From Ophiodon elongatus (lineage: Eukaryota; Chordata; Actinopteri; Perciformes; Hexagrammidae): a stretch of DNA of 64,000 bases. The first letter of the stretch is position 1; each line of letters begins with the position of its first letter. Below, in pieces: positions 10,071 to 20,750 of the stretch. Position numbers and translations under genes: made by a program. Under the pieces are notes generated by a model, which saw only the letters and a program-made list of their open reading frames with translations, was not told the DNA's origin and did not search any database. The stretch is from assembly GCA_016806645.1 (NCBI GenBank), contig JACSYO010000938.1:331001-395000 (forward strand). The letters run 5' to 3'.

Positions 10071-11633
10071 AATAAATCATCCCTTCAGGATCAAAATTGT
10101 TCCGTGAGTCTGAGGCCTGACATCTTTATCCGTACGTCTGGCTGGGTCAGGTCATCTTCCCCTCACCCCATCAAATGTCACGGCAGCTCCGCCAGCTCAT
10201 CTATTTTGAGGCTGATGAAGGTCTGAGACAAAAGCCGACCTTCACTTCTGTTGTGTGCGTATGGTGACCTCCGGCCGATGATGGATGGAGAGCCATTCTG
10301 AGGGTTTATTGACATGGGATGTGGCTCATTATGAGACTAAAGGGCAGCGTTTGGCCGATCATCCATCCCGGGGCCGATCACGTCGTTCATAATCACCTTT
10401 TTGAAATGACTCGATGTGCTGCAGTTGCAGCTTCTGACAGTCTGAATGCAGTCAGTCAGTTTACTCACCATGTTGCACATTAGTTCTATTATACTGTGCA
10501 CATCTCCTGTAGAGTTTTGGACCACAAGCTGTGCTATCAGCAATATTTTTATGAGTGGATTTCTATTTTGTTCAACAAGTCCTTCAACCCATACGACCAC
10601 ATAGGTTGTTTGTTCTACCCTTTAATCCACAGGATCCTAAATTAATGGTCGCAGTTTAGTTCGGTTTGTGTTCAAATAACGAACCTATGGGGTCATTTTT
10701 AGAGGGGGTCGGGGGGGCAAGTCTCATTTTGTTTGTGGCTCATGCACACGTTTCAGCATGCAGGTGATGTGGTATGCTACTGCTAATGGAGACAAAAGGG
10801 GAAAAGAAAACTTGCTAACTGATACAAACATGGATGTTAATGCAGGTTCCAGAATGTTCAGAAAACTGTCTGTGAACATGTTTTATGAGGAAAGAAATGC
10901 ATTCAATATGTTTGTTAGACATCAAGGACACGCACACTGTATTCAGAGTGTATTCTTCTTGCAGTAATTCACCTTCCTTTCATAGCTAATTTCATAGTTA
11001 TTTCTTTAGTAAAATACCGGAACATACAAATCCCAAAGGTCAGGAATCTACGGAAGTATTTAATTCAAAAGAGCAATTCTAATCTATTATGTTAATCTAC
11101 TGACCTACATAATCAGTTCAGGGATATTATTACATGATTTAATACATTTAATCCATCACTCAGCTCCAGTAAATGGCCTTCGCTAAACACTACTGAATAA
11201 CCTCCTAAGTAGTTTATGTGACATTCTGTTGTGACCTTTACCAGACTGTTTCACAGTGAAAGGTCCTACAGTTTTGTTACTAAATAGATATTCAAATATA
11301 CAGGAAGCACGGCACAAATTGCAAGGCGTTAAAAAGGATATCCACAAACTAAAACGTTCTCAAATATCCATTCATGCACCCATTTTGAATGTTATCAGCC
11401 GATTGAAGGGGCGTTATCAGTGGTTATCATTGCCTGTTTAGTGCTTCAGACGGGCCAAACTGCACTCTCCATGTTGTGAAAGGGAACTTGAGACAAAGCA
11501 ACTTAATGAACTGAATTTTATGAACTGCCAGGGAAAACTTGAAAGAGGCTTTATTGGAGATTCAGTGACGACAGATGATTTACATCCAAGTTACATCTCG
11601 CCCACTCCACTTCTGACCTGGTGTTCCAATATC
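10071..11633. other. Non-coding stretch, no gene seen
   Basis: No recognised repeat or gene. A short Lys/Asn-rich open frame at 10758-10967 has no supporting context. Confidence 0.45.

Positions 11634-11662
<29 letters not shown>
11634..11662. repeat. (AT)n microsatellite
   Basis: About 14 AT dinucleotides running into AAATATAAATAC. Confidence 0.9.
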
Positions 11663-11665
<3 letters not shown>

Positions 11666-13496
11666 TAAATACACTGGTTATCACTCTCTCACCGTACAGT
11701 ATAACACGGTAAACAAGACAAAACAAAGAAAGAAACGAGAAATAAGAAACAACTTGTTGCTAAGCAGACTTCTTAGGTTTGTATCACTTCAAACTTTTTT
11801 TTGAGATGTGCACTGAAAAACTGCATTAAGGCACTATTACCTGTTGTAAATAAAAAATTAAATGTATTCTAGCACTTTATGCAAGAAAATACCAAATAAT
11901 ATACATACATATATTAATACTAAATTGAAAACCCTGATACAGACTTAAGTAATATCAGAAGTTATTAATATGTCATGCCAATATAAAACATTTGACCAAA
12001 TATGTATACATGATTAAGTGGCTCCATTTGCTGAATGCAAAAGGAGGTCTTGGTCTGGATCTCTGCTGGCTACAACAGAACCACTGAAATATTGGCTGTT
12101 GTCCCCAGAGGCCACATCGTCATCAGAAAGATAGGTTCTGATATTGCTTTATTATATATGCAGCCATATAATTTCATACGTGGAGTATGATTATGGTTCA
12201 TCAGCTCTCAATGAACCCATGTGCAGTTGTACTGGGTGTAGCCACAGTGACATTCCAGCCAATCAATCAACAGTAGAATCAAAGGATCTGCACTCAGCCA
12301 ATTACATACAATACGTTTCAAGTGTCAGCACTCTTAAGATAAAAAAAAACACAGAACAAACTTAGCTGAATGCATATGAACATGATTATTAACATGGTAA
12401 AAAAAAAGGCATGCAACAATACTGTTTCTGATATCGGTTCGGGTTAGGATACTTACTTAAATAGCTGGATTGGGTATCAGTGAAAACTTGCTGATCTGGT
12501 ATTGAATGTTACATTTTGTTTTACAAAGTTAGCAAAGCAATGTTTCAAAGTCAATCCTGATGTTGTCTTACACATGAAAGAATGATTCCAGTGTCTTCCA
12601 CACAGGTTGTTAACAGATCCCCCGACGGCCCCACGAGAGGGTCCGAGGGGTACACCTTGGTAGACTTTGGGGTACACTTGGGGGTACCCCGTGGGAGACA
12701 AGGCACTATCAAGAACGAATATAATGATGTTGCATATCAGATGAACAAGCAACGCCCGGGCTACAAGATCATGTAAGCCATTTGTACATGCTCCAAACAC
12801 AACTAAACAAGACCAAACAAATGCATAACCAAATATTAATATTCATATCTCACCAGCGACTGGACTTGCTCGCCATATGTCGCCCTTGCGTGAGTTATCT
12901 TTATGCTACATAGGCTTGCGACCACGAAAACGAAAGCAAATAACCCAGGGATTCCGCACGTACCGCTCAAATCCCTATAAACCACAGCCTCAGCGAGCTA
13001 TGAGGCAACGAACACCAGCCTCAGACAATTTTGAAACAGCAAATTATGGCAAATATCTCATACCTTGACGATGAAACGCTGTAGAAAGCTATGTTTTCCG
13101 TTTGACTCACACTGAAAAAAGTCTCTGTAAAACCCTGTGCTCAAAATGAATCATTCCAGGGTCTCTGTGACTGATAATTTACATTTGGGGGATGGTAAAC
13201 TACTGGCCTATCGTAGCGATCAAATCACAAAGGACTGCGCCTGACTGACTCTTATTGGCTAACAGTGCTGTCAATATAATTTCGGCAGACATAGCTCAAT
13301 CCTATAGGCTCTAAAAGTTCAAAGGAGGTCCCACTTAGCCCTGTGGCTCATTCAAGGCCTGATATTTTGGCTGTGGGACTTACAGCTCTCTGGTTTTGAG
13401 AAAAACTATTTTTTATGGGGATTTCAGAGCAAAAAACATATTTTTTTGATTGGCATTATGTATGTTACTGCTGTATATGGATGTATTGAACATCAT
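11663..13496. other. Non-coding stretch with small GGGGTACAC-type local repeat
   Basis: Around 12640-12700 the words GGGGTACAC and GGGGTACCCC recur in a locally repetitive patch. The rest is AT-rich and gene-free as far as I can see. The segment 12840-13440 may be an unrecognised transposable element, because the Rex3 copy begins just after it, but I cannot name it. Confidence 0.4.
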
Positions 13497-14913
13497 TAGT
13501 GATATACATATATATATCTTGGCTGACACGCCTTTTCAATGTCGCATGGGGGTCGGGAACAGTGCCCATGGACTGGCAGACTGGGGTGGTGGTTCCCATT
13601 TTCAAAAAGGGGGACCGGAGAGTGTGCTCGAATTATCGGGGTATCACACTACTCAGCCTCCCGGGGAAAGTGTATGCCAGGGTGCTGGAAAGGAGGCTCC
13701 GACCGATTGTCGAACCTCGGATTCAAGAGGAGCAGTGCGGATTCCGTCCCGGTCGTGGAACAGTGGACCAGCTCTTTACCCTCGCAAGACTACTGGAGGG
13801 GCTCTGGGAGTTTGCCCAACCAGTCTACATGTGTTTTGTGGACTTGGAGAAGGCCTTCGACCGGGTCCCTCGGGGGTTTTTGTGGGGGGTGCTGCGGGAG
13901 TATGGGGTGCCGGACCCGTTACAACGGGCCATCCGATCTCTGTACGACTGCAGTAGGAGCTGTGTTCGTATTCTCGGCAATAAGTCAGACGCGTTCCCGG
14001 TGGGTGTTGGCCTCCGCCAGGGCTGCCCTTTATCACCGGTCCTGTTCGTGACTTTCATGGACAGGATATCTAGGCGTAGCCGGGGGGAGGAGAACGTCGG
14101 GTTCGGGGGTCTCGGGATCGCCTCTCTGCTGTTCGCAGATGATGTGGTCCTGTTAGCCTCTTCGGACCATGACCTCCAGCATTCACTGGGGCGATTTGCA
14201 GCCGAGTGTGACGCGGCGGGGATGAGGGTAAGCACATCCAAATCGAGGCCATGGTGCTCTACCGGAAACCGGTGGATTGCTCCCTCCGGGTGGGGACGCA
14301 GTGCCTGCCGCAAGCGAAGGAGTTCAAGTATCTCGGGGTCTTGTTCACGAGTGAGGGTAAGATGGAGCGGGAGATCGACCACAGGCGCTGCACGGACCGT
14401 CTTGGTGAAGAGGAGCTGAGCCGGAAGGCAAAGCTCTCAATTTACTGGGCGGTCTACGTTCCGACCCTCACCTATGGTCACGAACTCTGGGTCGTGACCG
14501 AAAGAACGAGGTCTCGGATACAAGCGGCCGAAATGAGTTTTCTCCGTAGGGTGGCCGGGCTCAGCCTTAGAGATAGGGTAAGGAGCTCGGACATCCGGAG
14601 GGAACTTGGAGTTGAGGCGCTACTCCTTTGTATCGAAAGGAGTCAGCTGAGGTGGTTCGGGCATCTGATCAGGATGCCTCCTGGACGCCTCCCGTTAGAG
14701 GTTTTCCAGGCACGCCCAACTGGTAGGAGGCCCCGGGGAAGACCCAGGACACGCTGGAGGGATTATATCTCCCAGCTGGCCTGGGATCCCCCAGAACGGG
14801 CTGGAACGTGTTGCGGGTGAGAGGGAAGCCTGGGTCGGCCTGCTAGGCCTGCTGCCACCGCGACCCGACCCCGGATAAGCGGAGGATAATGGATGGATGG
14901 ATAGTGATATACA
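13497..14913 (+). mobile_element. Rex3 (RTE-clade) LINE, 5'-truncated, with 12-bp target-site duplication
   Basis: The sequence carries both binding sites commonly used to amplify the Rex3 reverse transcriptase: TGGCAGACTGGGGTGGTGGT at 13574-13593 and a CAGGGCTGCCCTTTATCACC site at 14018-14038. The body encodes a reverse transcriptase and C-terminal region, and the 3' end terminates in a short GGAT/ATGG run (about 14885-14901), as in RTE elements. TAGTGATATACA occurs on both sides (13497-13508 and 14902-14913), a clean 12-bp target-site duplication. The endonuclease and N-terminal part are absent, so this is a typical 5'-truncated insertion. Confidence 0.92.
13518..14870 (+). pseudogene. Rex3 reverse transcriptase and C-terminal region, frameshifted
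   Basis: Starts inside the reverse transcriptase (WLTRLFNVAWGSG). In order are GVVVPIFKKGDRRVCSNYRG, QCGFRPGRGTVDQLF, FVDLEKAFDRVPRG, GLRQGCPLSPVLF (from 14009) and the catalytic FADDVVLL (FADD codons at 14132-14143). Near 14240-14246 a one-base loss shifts the frame; the protein continues as MVLYRKPVDCSLRV (14251) and FKYLGVLFTSEGKMEREID. A second disruption, a likely deletion plus frameshift, lies around 14378-14416. The C-terminal part (LSRKAKLSIYWAVYVPTLTY, RTRSRIQAAEMSFLRRVAG, RPRGRPRTRWRDYISQLAWD) follows, and a last small deletion near 14788 ends the frame early at 14820. The copy cannot make an active enzyme. Confidence 0.9.
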
Positions 14914-15292
14914 AGTGAAATATACATGTATGTTTGGTACATTAGAAAATTCAAATTGCACTTATTATGCCAAATCCTCATTATCAGAGACCTCGTCTGA
15001 CCAGTCTGTACTAAAAACTCTCTGATTTTTTTCTGCTTCACTTTATCAGAGACGGTTTATTGCCAACTATGTTTACACATGCAAGAAATTTGACTTTGTG
15101 GTTGTTGCATTTCAATAAGCAGCACAATAGTATAAAGACATAATTGAAAATAAAAAAATTGTGGGTCGGCCACAATCTTTCTGGCCCGTGCACAGGTCCT
15201 GGAGGTGTACAAGGCATGGAGGGGCAGAAGATTGCAGCCAATAAGAAAACACTGGTATCCATTTGGTACTTGTTATTGCTCGATACCCCAAA
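14914..15292. other. Short non-coding gap between Rex3 and SINE
   Basis: About 380 bp of AT-rich sequence with no gene or repeat that I recognise. Confidence 0.5.
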
Positions 15293-15597
15293 GCCCAAGT
15301 AAATGGTAAATCGACCTGTACTTGTACAGCGCTTTTCTCGCCACTCAAAGCGCTTTAACACTACATGACATCATTCACCCATTCATACACTGATGGGAGG
15401 GGCTAAGGTGCCACCTGCCCATCAGGAGTAGCTACAATTCACACACCGTAGGCATAGCTACGGGAGACATTTGGGGTTAAGTGTCTTGACCAAGGACACA
15501 TCGATATGGGCTAACGGAGCCGGGGATCGATCCACCGATCCTTTGATTGAAGGACGACCTCACCACTAAGCCACAGTCGCCCAAGTATAGCCATTGA
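15293..15597 (-). mobile_element. tRNA-derived SINE, full length, with 9-bp target-site duplication
   Basis: Read on the minus strand, the element starts with a tRNA-like head: GACTGTGGCTTAGTGGTGAG (A-box-like) and GGATCGATCCCCGGCTCC (B-box-like), spaced as in a tRNA gene. The body includes TCGATGTGTCCTTGG, CCCGTAGCTATGCC and TTAGCCCCTCCCATCAGTGT. The 3' tail has a potential AGCGCTTT...AAAAGCGCT hairpin and ends CAGGTCGATTTACCATTT. GCCCAAGTA flanks both sides (15293-15301 and 15589-15597), supporting insertion by LINE machinery. It is too diverged in the anticodon arm to be a working tRNA gene. Confidence 0.8.
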
Positions 15598-15780
15598 GAC
15601 TGATGAAGTTGGTTCGATGCGACCCCGGTAAAACCCAGATAAAGCCGTGTTTGGGCTCAGGAGGAATAAAAGAAAAATGCAAAGTTAGATACCACTTGGA
15701 CCAAGTACAAAATGTGTTTTTGTTATTTACTGGCCCTTCAAGTCTCAATGGGTAATTTGCAGCGCTTGTCACCACAGATC

Positions 15781-15970
15781 AGTGGTTCTCAACCTTTACA
15801 AGCCACGACCCTCTCAGAACCGTCCGGTCTGTGTCCGCGACCCGGCTTCTCACCCTTCCATTTGATCGAACTCAACAGAAGAGAATAATGACATCCAGTT
15901 TCATACACCATCCATCACAACATGAATACTGCGGCCAGCTATAGGGAAAAGACCTGAATGCCTGCAAACA
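15781..15970 (+). repeat. hAT-like element end
   Basis: Starts CAGTGGTTCTCAACCTTTAC followed by CACGACCC. This is the classic terminal sequence of many vertebrate hAT non-autonomous elements. The matching end is not seen nearby, so the copy is truncated or too diverged; the right border is arbitrary. Confidence 0.4.
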
Positions 15971-17264
15971 TGATCTTCAGCGTCTTCTGTATGTGACACA
16001 ACAGAGGAAGTGTTCCCATCATGGGCCTGTAATCAAAGCCTATTCACCTCCAGTGAATAGTGTCTGAATGAAAAATGGTTTCCATATTCAGAGAACCCTC
16101 AGAAGTCTCCACGGCTGCCTCTGAATGACAAAGCAGATTTGAGATAATGCCTGTACTCACCTGTATTACAGGGTTGTGTTTGTGTACTTCTGTCGGCTCC
16201 TGCAGCCTCACTGTGTATCTCTGTCTCTTCAAACGCTGATGTAGCTGTTGCCTCATTCATCATCCAAGGCTGAACCCATTAAGACCCAGCAGCCCTGCAG
16301 TCGGCTCTTCAATGCTGTCAATGCAAATGACTTCCCACTGTAACAGAATTGCTTTTAATTATAGGGAGTAGGTAGATAATAATGAAGCTGACTTACAGTT
16401 TGGGCAATAGGTTTTTATTATTAAAATGTTAGTGAGATAATTTTTTGTATATCACAATGTAGAAAATATATGCAAAATCACAAATAAATAATAATATAAC
16501 TTATGTTAATAGCAGACTCTGCCCTACTTGTTATCTTTACATCCGACAAAGATCTAGTGAAAAAAACAGAAAAACTAAAATTCAGCATTCCATTGTGTGT
16601 TCCTTGTTAGTTACAGTTTGCTTGGAATCGTACATGTAGAAAGCCAAAATGTTTAAAGCTATAACAAAAACGATCATATGTTAGCAAAACGAGTCAAGTG
16701 AGAGATGGACAGTTTTTTCTGATTGCACAGTAAACGTGATTTAGTCAAGCCGAACACCAACTATCTCATTTCCAGAGCGAACTCTTCCCCTTCACATAAT
16801 ATTAGAGATGCTTTCAAAGAATGCGTCACAGCTTCCATTACGCTCACACAACGTAACTGATTGTAAACGATTGGTAGAGGTCACATATTGACCTTCAGTG
16901 GTTAGGGTCAGGCTCAGGGCATAGGACCTGAACAAATCAGGTTACCGGTAGTTCAGCGAGCATGGCCAATCCAAGCGCTTGAATGCTACGCAGGGCGGGT
17001 CTTGCCAAGAAAAGCAGTGGGATTCATAATAAGGCCTCAAATCCAGCATCTAGGTCAGTGGCCTTACGCTTCAAACTATGATGCTCTATTTCAGATTTAG
17101 GTATCTCACAAAATCAATTTGTATGTAATCCACGTGAACATGAACCAGGAAGTATAAAGACCACAACAACCCACACAGGGCTGGCGGAGGTGAATGGATA
17201 AGACAAAACCCCTTCAGCCAGGAGACTGTTGTCCTGCACCGTGCGAAACAAGAAGTCAACGTTG
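15971..17264. other. Non-coding stretch, no gene seen
   Basis: No splice-flanked open frame, RNA gene or named repeat recognised. Confidence 0.45.
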
Positions 17265-17700
17265 ATTTATTCGTCATGTAACTTACGTCACAAACAAAAG
17301 TAACTAGTTTTGTTGCCTTCACCTAACTAGTAATAAGGTGTTCCTGTGAAGATGCAAGTTTACTTTAAGACTGTACTCATGTCACGAGCAGAAAATTAAA
17401 ATAGTTTCTTATGAACATGCACAAACTAAAAAAGCAGTAACTTTTTTGTAAGATATAAAATGAACCGTTGTAGATGATACGTTGTCTACATACCACTCTA
17501 GAGTCAGTTTTGCATTTGTCAATTTCACTTTTCTCTTAAAACTTCGTGTTCACAGGAAACTACTTGGTTAGATTTAGGTAACACAAGTACTTGGTTAAGT
17601 TTAGGAAAAGATTGTGGTTTGGGTTAAAAAAAAGTACACTTGATACAGTCGTAACGCAGGCTATGTTACGTACTTACGTTTGTTATGTAACCTCGCGAAA
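17265..17700. repeat. Dispersed repeat R1, copies 3 and 4 in opposite orientation
   Basis: The left half (17265-17480) reads AGTTTTGTTGCC, CACCTAACTAG, GTTCCTGTGAAGATGCAAGT, TTTACTTT. The right half (17540-17700) carries the reverse complement words TTCACAGGAAACTACTTGG, GTTAGATTTAGGTAACA and GGTTAAGTTTAGG. Both outer ends contain ACTTACGT-type sequence with ACAAAC/GTTTGT. The two halves form an imperfect inverted pair. Confidence 0.5.
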
Positions 17701-18166
17701 CCTATGTGACCTCAGTCATGTTCAGCAAAAATAAATCATTGGCATTTTGTCAGCCATGTTGACTAACATATAGGCTGGTTCACAGATTATAATTCATGAA
17801 TAACAATTAATAAAACAATACATTTATTGTTTAATTGTTAAAAGTTTTATTGTTAAAAGTTGCATTGCCACATTCGAACATGGTCACACACTGACCACAA
17901 GGAGTTTGTTGCACTCCAATCAAATGCAAATCCTCTGCAGTTTGATGTAGTGCTGTGGATTGGATCCCGGAAGACCAAAGGCTGCCCCATAAATTACTCT
18001 GTGACAAGGAATCAGTAACTAAATCCCCTCGCAGCTCAGCACTCACTGGATATTGAGGTGGGGGCTTTTTCTTCCAGAGTTGAGCAAAGAGTATGTCGGA
18101 GGATGGATTAGTCTTTGCAAACAGCTTGTGCTCACCTACAAAGCCTAAAATTAGTTTATTTTACAG
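17701..18166. other. Non-coding stretch upstream of the candidate exon
   Basis: AT-rich sequence with no repeat recognised. If the candidate exon is real, this is intron or 5' flank. Confidence 0.35.
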
Positions 18167-18260
18167 GAGCAGTTCTACAGATGGTAACCGGTCCCGGTCT
18201 TACTGCATCTCTGCTGGTGCTGGTGATGAAACTCATATTGATTTTCACATCTGACCCTGG
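18167..18260 (+). CDS. Candidate first coding exon encoding a signal-peptide-like N-terminus
   Basis: A pyrimidine/T-rich acceptor ending TTTATTTTACAG precedes 18167 (a second possible AG is at 18179-18180). An ATG at 18181 opens a 26-codon frame, MVTGPGLTASLLVLV..., with a continuous hydrophobic run of about 14 residues and then FTSDP. The frame reaches a strong donor, CTGG followed by GTAAGA at 18261, ending in phase 2. A short N-terminus with a hydrophobic core at a phase-2 exon end is what a secreted or membrane protein's first coding exon can look like. I do not recognise the protein and see no second exon nearby, so chance is a real alternative. Expression data or alignment to other fish would decide. 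Confidence 0.3.
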
Positions 18261-18519
18261 GTAAGACACTAATTTCCCTATGATTTAATCATTATAATAA
18301 TCAAAGAGCTGTTGCTGTGATTAATTAGGCACAGAGGGCTGATTAAAAGGTGATGTTACAAAGAGAGTGTACCATTTGTTCCGGAAAAAAGTCAGTAATT
18401 ACTTCTCAAGAAGTATTTAGGAATAGAATTTAAAGGGATAGTTCAGGTATTTTGAAGGGGGGTTGTATTAAATACTTATGCATAGACAGTGAGCGTCGCT
18501 CCAGTACCGTGCTTTGTAA

Positions 18520-18836
18520 CTCACCTATAGACTGTAGTAATCATCCATTGGTTTGTGGACTGATGTTATGAAGCCTTGAGTTCAGCGATTTCGCCATCAC
18601 AATCTGGGATTCCAGCCATTGCCGTGTTATTTTCCCCACTACCGATGGAAGGAAGTTACCATCTCTTGGACTGCGCAGGAGTGACGTAGAGATACCACTC
18701 AACAAAATCGCGATTGTTCGCTGTCCTGGCTCCCAAAATGGTGGAATGAACTCCCCAATGACATCAGGACAGCAGAAAGTCTCCACATCTTCCGCCGCAA
18801 ACTAAAAACGCATCTCTTCCGACTATACCTGGAATT

Positions 18837-18867
<31 letters not shown>

Positions 18868-19390
18868 TACCTCTCTTAGTACTCTAGTAGCACTTAAATG
18901 GCACGTATTCATAGTACTTGGTAGTTTGGCTTTCTTGAGGAATTGTACTTTCTTGATTTTTGTTGTTCTGGGTTTGAACTCCCTTGATTGAATCACTTAT
19001 TGTATATCGCTTTGGATAAAAGCGTCTGCTAAATGAAATGTAATGTAATGTAATACTGTACACACCTCTGGTAGCGGCAGTGACCTGTCAATCATAATAA
19101 GCCCGCCCTAAAGAATACCCTCCTTTATGGTCTGTTTCACTCTAAATGGACCATAATATACTAAATGAACATCATGCTGTATTGAAGAAGACTTGAAACT
19201 AGAGATTGAGACATAAACTCATGTCTACAATGTTTACTGAGGGAATAAATCAAGAGAAAGAAGAGTCACTTTCTATAGACTTCTATACAACCAGAGGAGC
19301 CGGCCCCTGGTGGACAGTAGCGATAATGTAGATTTTAAGACACTTTTGCATCTGTGTCACTCGGCAGAACCGGAGGTTGCCGCCTGCATC
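18520..19390 (+). repeat. Dispersed repeat R2, interrupted by an L2 LINE
   Basis: Left part (18525-18696) and right part (19058-19390) together match, in reverse complement, the continuous copy at 28680-28990. Shared words are CATTGGTTTGTGGACTG, TTGGACTGCG, GAGTGACGTAGAGA, then TAGCG, GACCTGTCAATCA and CTTTATGGTCT. The right end (CTCATGTCTACAATGTTTAC, TGAGGGAATAAATCAAGAGA) also matches 34655-34750. R2 resembles a repeat common in teleost genomes, but I cannot assign its class. Confidence 0.65.
18697..19057 (+). mobile_element. L2-type LINE 3' end, nested in R2
   Basis: From 18721 one frame reads WNELPNDIRTAESLHIFRR then KLKTHLFRLYL, the typical C-terminus of fish L2 ORF2. An A-rich stretch and a 3' UTR follow, ending in TCGCTTTGGATAAAAGCG (about 19007-19024), a stem of CGCTTT/AAAGCG with a GGATA loop. 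This is the hallmark 3' tail of L2-clade LINEs such as eel UnaL2, bound by their reverse transcriptase. GTCTGCTAAATGAAATG and ATGTA-type tail repeats (to about 19055) close it. R2 sequence resumes exactly beyond both ends. Confidence 0.85.
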
Positions 19391-20339
19391 CAGCCTGTGA
19401 CTCCCGTGTGGTATAAGAACAATGCACTTTCTTTGAAGAATGCTGTCAGTTAACTTAATGCAGACAGCAGTTATGATTCTCTTATGATTTGCCGAACAAG
19501 TTAGTAGGATATCATATTTAGTTGGAGAAGGTGTTGGTGTCTCTCAATAAATAATCCCACAAGGTGAACTCAAAGCTCCTTCTCTGGCCCTGATATCCTG
19601 CGGCGAACTGTAAGCTGTTCAGGTCTGTTTGTTCGTTTAGTACGGTCCGTTTGGGACCGTGTGAAAGCTGTCAATCAAACCCTCGTGCGGACCAAACACC
19701 GCCTGAAGAGGTGGGTGGCGGTCCGCTTCCAAGAGGACTCTGGTGCTCTTTGTTTGTGGTGTGAAAGCAAATGAACTAAACACAGGATTTTATGATGGCA
19801 GACATGTCATTATAGCATAACTTCAAAAGCTAAACTGCTCATAACAATAACAATCTGCTGATGGTGAAACCTGTTCATGAAGCATTCTTTTAATTGATCA
19901 GTATGAGGCCATGTTTCATGAAGATCAACACGTCAGCGCTGGTATTCTCCCTGATTAACGGGTCAAAAGCTGTTCAAACTGCTGTGCTTGTATCCGCCTC
20001 TGTGTACTTACTCAGTTCATTAAGTCCATTAAAGTGTGTGACAGTGATCCCTCAGTAATAAGCCCCGGATCATTACTATACAAGACGGATATGTGCTCAT
20101 GCGCCAGTCATCTGGAAGCCCACAGAGGGTTTTTTGTACAATCCTGTCTCTACCTGTTAGTCATTATTCATTACATGTCTAATAATAATACTAATGCTTA
20201 TCAGTTATCAGTTATGTCTTCATGAGCTCTTTGTGACACCAAAGAACATAAATAAACACCTCATAATCCTGAAAGTGCTGTGAATACTAATACCAAACAC
20301 CTTTCGCTGATTTTGCAACATAAAGCACAGACAATGTTT
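19391..20339. other. Non-coding stretch, no gene seen
   Basis: Contains no gene or repeat that I can support. A 63-codon frame at 20034-20225 lacks supporting features. Confidence 0.45.
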
Positions 20340-20750
20340 ACTTTTGGTTTCACACCAGTGAAAGTGAAACTTGACTACTTGGTTGTTTTAAATAAGTATG
20401 TTTGTTTGTAACTTTCGTAGCTGGCGTTTGTTAAGTACGTAAGTTACATAACAAAAGTATGGTGAAAAAAGTTTGGTTAAAAAGGTTGTCTGTTGGTTTC
20501 ACCCGGCACACCAACAATGGTCTCCCCAGTGAAAGTCCTGTGTTGATGTGACCCGTCCACCACCAACACCAACTGGACTTTCTCGATGGTTATATTCTTT
20601 TAATCTACTGCGGTACTTTCAATAACGGCCGCTTAATGTATTATGTCACTTGTTCTGACTGAATGCAAAAATTCCACATTCAACTTATTGGGGGTTTGCA
20701 GAAACGTAAAATGCCAACATATGTTCCTGGTGACCGGGCCGTAGTCTGTA
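20340..20750 (-). repeat. Dispersed repeat R1, copy 5 (long form)
   Basis: Contains the R1 long-form modules seen also at 36040-36480: TTGGTTTCAC...CACC, GGTCTCC, GAAAGTCCTGTGTT, CCACCACC, then TGTCACTTG, GACTGAATGCA, GTTTGCAGAAACGTA, GCCAACATAT and GACCGGGCC. Orientation is taken as minus relative to copy 1. Confidence 0.55.

Noticed and set aside
13825..14382. 185-codon minus-strand frame inside Rex3
   Set aside because: Antisense shadow of the reverse transcriptase; GC-rich coding DNA leaves the opposite strand open.
15530..15590. tRNA-like sequence on the minus strand
   Set aside because: It is the head of a SINE flanked by a target-site duplication, not a stand-alone tRNA gene.
18541..18786. 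81-codon minus-strand frame
   Set aside because: It spans the R2-L2 junction and is antisense to the L2 C-terminus, so it cannot be a real gene.
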